Source of the DNA: Verrucomicrobiales bacterium
GTDB taxonomy: Bacteria; Verrucomicrobiota; Verrucomicrobiia; Verrucomicrobiales; V1-33
Assembly: GCA_023253495.1 (NCBI GenBank)
Contig: JALRGF010000675.1
Span: 1-13,431, forward strand
DNA: 13,431 nucleotides
Direction: 5' to 3'
Each line of letters begins with the position of its first letter. Within the stretch, counting starts at the first letter, position 1. This document shows positions 9,619 through 13,431 of the stretch, in pieces. The notes under the pieces are model-generated. The model did not search any database. It was given only the letters and a program-made list of their open reading frames with translations, and had not been told where the DNA came from. The position numbers and the translations under genes were made by a program.

Positions 9619-10569
9619 TCAGCTGCGGACCTGCGCGGTGATTTCGCGGAACATTTCGTCGAGGCGCCCTTCGTCGACCGTCAGTTCCTGCAGCTGCAGC
9701 TGCCTCCCCACAGCAAACTGGTAAATCTCGCCGGCCAAGGTGCCGTCCCCCGCCATTTTGGTCGGAAATACCCGGCCGACAAAATGTGAGATGCCGGATT
9801 CCAGGCTCTCGACCCGCTGGACATGCGGCAGTTTTTCCAATTCGGCGAGCACGCCGGATCCGGCCAGCCCGCGCAGGCGCACCTTGACCGCCCCGGCGCG
9901 CGACGCCCGCCGCTTGAGCTGGTCCGGCGACCCGTCAGCCACCACTTTTCCCTGGTCAATGATGATGGCGCGGGAACACACGGCCTCCACTTCTTCGAGA
10001 ATGTGGGTGGAAAAAATGACCGTCTTGGTGGCCCCGAGTCGGCGGATCAGATTGCGCACTTCCTGCTTCTGGTTCGGGTCCAGACCGTCGGTCGGTTCAT
10101 CGAGGATCAACACTTCCGGATCATGCACAATCGACTGCGCCAGACAGGTGCGGTGGCGGAAACCCTTGGACAGCGTGTCGAGGCTCTGGGTGGCCACTTT
10201 CTCGAGGAAACACGTTTCGATCGCCTTGTCGACCGCCGCTTTCTGGGCCGCCCCGGTGATGCCGCGCAGTTCGGCGGCGAACCGCAGGAACGAGGCCACC
10301 GTCATGTCGGAGTACAGCGGGGCATTTTCGGGCAGGTAGCCGATGCGCGCCTTGGCCCTCAGCGGCGCCGTCTGGATGTCGTCACCGCCCACCGTCACGG
10401 TGCCACGAGTCGGCGGAATAAACCCGGTAATCATCCGCATGGTGGTCGATTTGCCCGCACCGTTGGGGCCCAGAAATCCCAGCACCTCGCCCCTGGCGAC
10501 GGAGAAGGAAATATTGTCGACGGCCGTCTTCGGGCCGAATTGTTTGGTTAGGCAGATAACCTCGATCAT
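9619..10569 (-). CDS. gldA: ABC transporter ATP-binding protein (GldA-like)
   Basis: 316 residues from ATG at 10569, where the family-typical MIEVICLTKQFG begins. An upstream in-frame ATG at 10623 would add 18 unrelated residues and is less likely. Walker A is GPNGAGKST (34-42), the signature is LSKGFRHR (from 133) in place of LSGGQ, Walker B is VLILDEPTDGLDP (from 153), and the switch histidine is in STHILEE (His189). LSKGFR is characteristic of the GldA/NatA/CcmA-like branch that pairs with ABC-2 permeases. The C-terminal 90 or so residues form the small accessory domain seen in this branch, ending MFREITAQ. It powers the permease encoded next on the same strand, in the cytoplasm. It is the first gene of the minus-strand group. 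No Shine-Dalgarno sequence is visible. Confidence 0.95.
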   Translation of the reverse strand: MIEVICLTKQFGPKTAVDNISFSVARGEVLGFLGPNGAGKSTTMRMITGFIPPTRGTVTVGGDDIQTAPLRAKARIGYLPENAPLYSDMTVASFLRFAAELRGITGAAQKAAVDKAIETCFLEKVATQSLDTLSKGFRHRTCLAQSIVHDPEVLILDEPTDGLDPNQKQEVRNLIRRLGATKTVIFSTHILEEVEAVCSRAIIIDQGKVVADGSPDQLKRRASRAGAVKVRLRGLAGSGVLAELEKLPHVQRVESLESGISHFVGRVFPTKMAGDGTLAGEIYQFAVGRQLQLQELTVDEGRLDEMFREITAQVRS

Positions 10570-10832
10570 AGGATGACGGGAAACAAGGGGGGCGATGAAT
10601 GCCACGGGCTGGGCGTCGGGCAACCGGTTTTTTGTCTGAGAAATTCCGAGAATTTTTATTCCGCTCCCGCGGCACCCGGTAATCTCCCTTACCCCGAAAC
10701 AGGTTCAACCCTGTTGAAAACGCTTCCGACCGCGTCGGGGTTTGCCTGTGAAACAGCCCGCTCCGGCACCGCCCCGCAGGGTCCTCAACAATCCGTTTTG
10801 GCGGCGCCCCGCAATCCGGTTACCATCGGATC
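10570..10832. promoter_or_regulatory. Divergent intergenic control region
   Basis: This is the only head-to-head gap in the window, so it must hold start signals for both groups. It contains an A/T-rich patch (about 10627-10661), then nested inverted repeats: outer arms ccccga/tcgggg (10692-10697 and 10735-10740) and inner arms aacagg/cctgtt (10698-10703 and 10710-10715). A further small hairpin ctgt-gaa-acag lies at 10746-10756. The CCTGT half-site occurs twice in the same direction, at 10710 and 10745. No gene was found in it, and no strong promoter for the plus-strand gene could be named. Confidence 0.5.
10654..10682 (-). promoter_or_regulatory. Possible promoter of the GldA/GldF/GldG/DUF4340 operon
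   Basis: Minus strand: TTACCG (10677-10682), a 17-bp spacer and ATAAAA (10654-10659), about 85 bp before the ATPase start. It lies in a clear A/T-rich patch (about 10627-10661) in an otherwise GC-rich region. Box matches are moderate; the position is the best argument. Confidence 0.35.
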
Positions 10833-11519
10833 ATGTCCCGTCATGCCGCCCGTCATCCCGACGCTGAACCCTCCCGCTCCGGCGCCGACCGGATCACCGG
10901 CTGCCCCCTGCCCCGGTCCGGATTCCTCGCGCTTTCCGCTCTGGCTCTCGCCGGCCGCCTCGCCGCCGCCATCGTGCCCGGCGCAGAGCCGAAAAAGTGG
11001 CCGGCCAACGCCGACAAACACACTGTCACCGTCACGCGCAAGGCCGCTGACGACGCGGAACGCCGCCTGATTGCGGCCGCCGAAGCCGCCCAACCGCCCC
11101 GCGCCGACGTGCAAAAGGCCGCCGGTGAGACGAAGCTGCCCGAACAGGGGCCGGTCTGGTGGTACCGCGAGGCGCTCGGCCTGCGCATCCCGTACGCCCT
11201 GACCACCGAGGCCGTGGATTATTTCACCGCCCTCGTCCGCTCGTACGCGAAAGAGTCCTTCACTCGCTACACCCAACCGTCGAGCCGCGTCGAGTATACC
11301 GCCAGCGTCGCCGCGCACCAGTCGTTCCAGCACGAGGAGGCGTCGTTCACCAACGTCCGTGTGGTCACCCTGTCGCTGGCTTTCGACCAGAATTTCTGCG
11401 CCACCGGCACCGAGGGCCTCGCCTTCCGCAAGGAACGCACCGTCGTCTTCGACGCCGCCGGCAAAATCCTCGCCATCTTCGGCGACGGCCCCACGGAAAC
11501 CCCCATCCTGGCGATCTGA
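10833..11519 (+). CDS. Predicted secreted protein, function unknown
   Basis: 228 residues with codon use like its neighbours and a stop before the next gene. A hydrophobic run (FLALSALALAGRLAAAI, about 31-47) after a basic, roughly 30-residue start suggests export with an unusually long n-region; no later ATG is available that would shorten it. A Lys/Arg/Ala-rich segment (about 55-95) could be helical. Then comes a compact domain with WWYREALGL, a long run of alternating strand-like residues, and RKERTVVFDAAGKILAIFGDG near the end. No family was recognised. It is the first plus-strand gene facing away from the ABC operon; 89 bp separate it from the exported lactonase, so the two may be co-transcribed. 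That both appear exported is the only contextual hint. Confidence 0.7.
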   Translation: MSRHAARHPDAEPSRSGADRITGCPLPRSGFLALSALALAGRLAAAIVPGAEPKKWPANADKHTVTVTRKAADDAERRLIAAAEAAQPPRADVQKAAGETKLPEQGPVWWYREALGLRIPYALTTEAVDYFTALVRSYAKESFTRYTQPSSRVEYTASVAAHQSFQHEEASFTNVRVVTLSLAFDQNFCATGTEGLAFRKERTVVFDAAGKILAIFGDGPTETPILAI

Positions 11520-11528
11520 GCAGCCGCC

Positions 11529-11608
11529 GGCAGCAGGACCGTCGGCCGCAACGCCCGGGCCGCAGTACTTTGGCCGCGGTGCTTTGACGGGTATGGTAGC
11601 CTGCTGCC
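11529..11608 (+). repeat. 9-bp inverted repeat bracketing the leader of the lactonase gene
   Basis: ggcagcagg at 11529-11537 pairs perfectly with cctgctgcc at 11600-11608, and the second arm ends on the base before the ATG at 11609. Between the arms lies an imperfect tandem repeat of 14 bp (11558-11571 and 11572-11585, two mismatches). In RNA the arms could pair and bury the start codon. Confidence 0.55.
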
Positions 11609-12784
11609 ATGAAATTCGCTCTCCGCCCGTCCGCCGTCCGTCCGTCCGCCGTCCGTCCGTCCGGCACCCGCTTCCCTTCCCTGCTCGCGATTCCGGCCTC
11701 GCTCCTCCTCAGTCTCACGGTTCCGGCGGCACCGCAGCACGTTTTTTTCGGTACCGGCGGACCCGGAGCCAAGGGAATTTACCGGGCCGTTTTCGACGAT
11801 GAAACCGGCACCCTCGGGCCGGCTGATCTCGCGGCGGAGGTCGGCTCTCCCGGATTCCTCGCCCTGCACCCGAACGGCCGCGTGCTCTATGCCGCGGCCA
11901 ACGGGCCGACCGGACCGGGGGCCGTCGCCTATTCACTCGCCGCCGATGGCACGCTCACCCTGCTCGACAGCGAGCCGACCGGCGATGGCGGGGCCGCGCA
12001 CATCGCCGTGCATCCATCAGGAAAATTCCTCCTCACCGCGCAGTACGGCGGCGGATCCACGGCATTTTTCCCGCTCGATGACACGGGCGCCCTCGGCCCG
12101 GCCACCGTCCACGAACACGAGGGCGGCTCCAAGGTTGTCAAGGACCGTCAGGACTCCCCGCATCCGCACTGGTGCGGGTTCTCGCCCGACGGACGCTTCG
12201 CCCTCGTGCCGGACCTCGGCATGGACGGTATCGTCATTTACAAAATCGATCCCGACGCCCCGTCGATCACCCGCCACGGCTTCGCCGCCTCGGTCCCCGG
12301 CGGCGGCCCGCGCCACATGCGCTTTTCGCCGGACGGCTCCCACATCTACCTGCTCAACGAACTCTCGCTCTCCGTCACCGTCTTCGCCTGGAATGCCGAA
12401 ACCGGCACCGCCGAACGCCTCACCACCACCCCGACCCTCAGCGAGGAAACCAAAGCCGGCGAAACCCACAACTCCGGCGCGGAAATCGTCGTGCATCCGG
12501 ACGGCCGGTTCGTCTATTCCTCCAACCGCGGCCACGACTCAGTCACCGCCTTCCGCACCCGCGACGCCGGCGCCGCCCTCGACGTCATTCAGGTCCAGCC
12601 GGTCCGCGGCGCCTTCCCGCGCAACATCGCCCTCCACCCCGAAGGCCGCTGGCTGCTCGCCGCCGGCGCCGACAGCCACACCGTCGCCGTGCATGCCGTG
12701 GACCAGACCTCCGGCCGCCTGACCTACCGCACCAAGGGCATCATCCACGTGCCCGCGCCCATCTGCATCCTCTTCGCCCGCTGA
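11609..12784 (+). CDS. Exported lactonase, 7-bladed beta-propeller (6-phosphogluconolactonase/YbhE family)
   Basis: 391 residues. A basic start, hydrophobic core (about 23-38) and AAP near 40-42 indicate a signal peptide, so the enzyme is probably periplasmic. The rest is the Lactonase (PF10282) propeller. It shows repeated HPxGR/SPDGR blade motifs and the family blocks SPHPHWCGFSPDGRF, GGGPRHMRFSPDG, GAEIVVHPDGRFVYSSNRG and FPRNIALHPEGRWLLAAG, which line up with E. coli Pgl (331 residues). Pgl hydrolyses 6-phosphogluconolactone in the cytoplasm, the step before Gnd. An exported homologue more likely acts on another sugar lactone or ring ester, so no symbol is given. The signal region contains a duplicated 15-bp unit encoding RPSAV twice. 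ATG start at 11609 without Shine-Dalgarno. A zinc-ribbon gene follows after 36 bp. Confidence 0.92.
   Translation: MKFALRPSAVRPSAVRPSGTRFPSLLAIPASLLLSLTVPAAPQHVFFGTGGPGAKGIYRAVFDDETGTLGPADLAAEVGSPGFLALHPNGRVLYAAANGPTGPGAVAYSLAADGTLTLLDSEPTGDGGAAHIAVHPSGKFLLTAQYGGGSTAFFPLDDTGALGPATVHEHEGGSKVVKDRQDSPHPHWCGFSPDGRFALVPDLGMDGIVIYKIDPDAPSITRHGFAASVPGGGPRHMRFSPDGSHIYLLNELSLSVTVFAWNAETGTAERLTTTPTLSEETKAGETHNSGAEIVVHPDGRFVYSSNRGHDSVTAFRTRDAGAALDVIQVQPVRGAFPRNIALHPEGRWLLAAGADSHTVAVHAVDQTSGRLTYRTKGIIHVPAPICILFAR
11629..11663 (+). repeat. 15-bp tandem repeat (2.3 copies) in the lactonase signal-peptide coding region
   Basis: The unit gtccgccgtccgtcc occurs at 11629-11643 and 11644-11658, followed by a partial third copy. 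It reads in frame (15 is a multiple of 3), adding RPSAV repeats to the n-region without breaking the gene. It contains shorter tccg repeats, so copy number could vary by slippage. Confidence 0.8.
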
Positions 12785-12820
12785 GGGGGCCCGCCCTCCA
12801 AACACGTCCCCCGCCCGCCC

Positions 12821-13024
12821 ATGGATCCGGACCGACAAGCCCCAGGCTGGCAGGTCCGCTGCACCCGCTGTGGATTCTCCGAACCCTGGGGGAAATACGG
12901 CATCCGCCTCGGCGCCGTCTCGTGGATGGCATTCACCATCGGCCGCTGCCCGGCCTGCCGGCGGCTCGGTTTCCACATCATCGAAAAACAACCGACCCGC
13001 CGCCCGCCACCACCACCCGCATGA
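12821..13024 (+). CDS. Small zinc-ribbon protein, function unknown
   Basis: 67 residues. Two CxxC knuckles (Cys14/Cys17 in CTRCG and Cys43/Cys46 in CPAC), spaced 25 residues apart, are expected to bind one zinc ion. The core WQVRCTRCGFSEPWGKYGIR, then GRCPACRRLGFHIIEK, is organised as a single ribbon, followed by a basic and poly-proline end (RRPPPPPA). I recall similar short proteins in other bacteria but no assigned function; nucleic-acid or protein binding is the usual role of such ribbons. It lies 36 bp after the lactonase and 63 bp before metY in the same direction, so it may share their transcript. Competing frames here lack any such pattern. ATG start, no Shine-Dalgarno. Confidence 0.75.
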   Translation: MDPDRQAPGWQVRCTRCGFSEPWGKYGIRLGAVSWMAFTIGRCPACRRLGFHIIEKQPTRRPPPPPA

Positions 13025-13087
13025 CCCGCACTTGGCAAATGACCCGCCCGCGTCTTCCATAGCACTTTCTCAACACCCCGCCGCCAC

Positions 13088-13431
13088 ATGAAACTCGAAA
13101 CTCTCTGCCTCCACGGAGGCCATACCCCGGACGCCGTCACCCACGCCCGCGCCGTGCCCGTCTACCGCACGTCGTCGTTCGTCTTCAAAAATACCGAACA
13201 CGCCGCCAACCTGTTCGCCCTCAAGGAGCTCGGGAATATCTACACCCGGTTGATGAACCCGACCAACGACGTGCTCGAAAAACGCGTCGCCCTGCTCGAA
13301 GGCGCCCCGGAAATGGGCGGTCTCGCCCTCGCCTCCGGCACCAGCGCCATCTTCTACGCCATCATCAACCTCGCCCAGGCCGGCGACAACATCGTCTCCG
13401 CCCGCAACCTCTACGGCGGCACCTACACCCA
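13088..13431 (+). CDS. metY: O-acetylhomoserine sulfhydrylase (MetY), N-terminal part, cut by window edge
   Basis: The first 114 residues, open to the window end. They match the O-acetylhomoserine aminocarboxypropyltransferase branch of the Cys/Met-metabolism PLP enzymes. The opening METLCLH-like segment (here LETLCLHGG), YTRLMNPTNDVLEKR (52-66; Tyr52 and Arg54 bind the PLP phosphate of the partner subunit) and SGTSAIFYAI (83-92) are all present, with Tyr109 positioned to stack on PLP. The insert HAANLFALKELGNIYTR is typical of MetY and longer than in cystathionine synthases, so MetY is preferred over MetB/MetZ. The enzyme would make homocysteine from O-acetylhomoserine and sulfide in methionine synthesis. 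The PLP lysine lies beyond the window. The 63 bp upstream show no riboswitch-like structure. ATG start, no Shine-Dalgarno. Confidence 0.93.
   Translation, partial: MKLETLCLHGGHTPDAVTHARAVPVYRTSSFVFKNTEHAANLFALKELGNIYTRLMNPTNDVLEKRVALLEGAPEMGGLALASGTSAIFYAIINLAQAGDNIVSARNLYGGTYT

Noticed and set aside
10570..10623. 18-residue N-terminal extension of the ABC ATPase from the ATG at 10623
   Set aside because: Homologous proteins begin at the MIEV segment; the extra residues show no ABC features and overlap the presumed leader.
10624..10662. T-runs in the divergent region as Rho-independent terminators
   Set aside because: No GC-rich hairpin directly precedes either run on the relevant strand, and neither flanking gene ends here.
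12172..13062. 296-residue plus-strand frame overlapping the lactonase and zinc-ribbon genes
   Set aside because: Arg/Pro-rich out-of-frame reading of the lactonase; the lactonase and zinc-ribbon frames have clear family motifs.
13025..13087. SAM-type riboswitch upstream of metY
   Set aside because: Only 63 bp are available and no conserved stem or core was seen; TTGGCA at 13032 has no acceptable -10 box at a normal distance.

Overview
The window comes from a GC-rich bacterium. Protein content and style point to Verrucomicrobiota, probably an Opitutia/Opitutaceae-like lineage. The reasons are a GldA/GldF/GldG-type ABC cluster with a DUF4340 partner, Pro/Ala-rich protein tails, long alternative-frame ORFs typical of high GC, and start sites that almost all lack a Shine-Dalgarno sequence. 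The taxonomic call is inference; there is no rRNA or marker gene in the window.

There are 13 genes in two divergent groups. Minus strand, read from about 10.57 kb down to base 1: an ABC ATPase (GldA-like), an ABC-2 permease (GldF-like), a GldG-like membrane-anchored protein, a DUF4340 protein with a long Pro/Ala-rich tail, a NUDIX hydrolase, an NlpC/P60-type lipoprotein, PdxA (vitamin B6 synthesis), 6-phosphogluconate dehydrogenase (gnd), and a mercuric-reductase-like flavin disulfide oxidoreductase that runs off the left edge. Plus strand, from 10.83 kb to the right edge: a secreted protein of unknown function, an exported lactonase (beta-propeller, 6-phosphogluconolactonase family), a 67-residue zinc-ribbon protein, and the first third of an O-acetylhomoserine sulfhydrylase (MetY). 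The 263-bp gap 10570-10832 is the divergent control region.

The first four minus-strand genes form one functional unit: an ABC exporter-like module with two large envelope-anchored partner proteins. It resembles the Bacteroidota gliding GldAFG module but has an added DUF4340 subunit and no gliding genes in view. The next five are household enzymes, partly translationally coupled (lipoprotein-pdxA share one base; gnd and the oxidoreductase overlap by 4 bp). Gnd makes NADPH, which a disulfide oxidoreductase could use, but that link is conjecture. The lactonase resembles the enzyme just before Gnd in the pentose phosphate pathway, yet it carries a signal peptide, so it probably works outside the cytoplasm.

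No tRNA, rRNA, CRISPR array, insertion sequence, integrase or phage gene was seen. The window reads as ordinary chromosome. The points most worth a second look are the four-gene GldAFG/DUF4340 module, the unusual architecture of its DUF4340 protein, and a 9-bp inverted repeat that brackets the lactonase leader and ends at its start codon.
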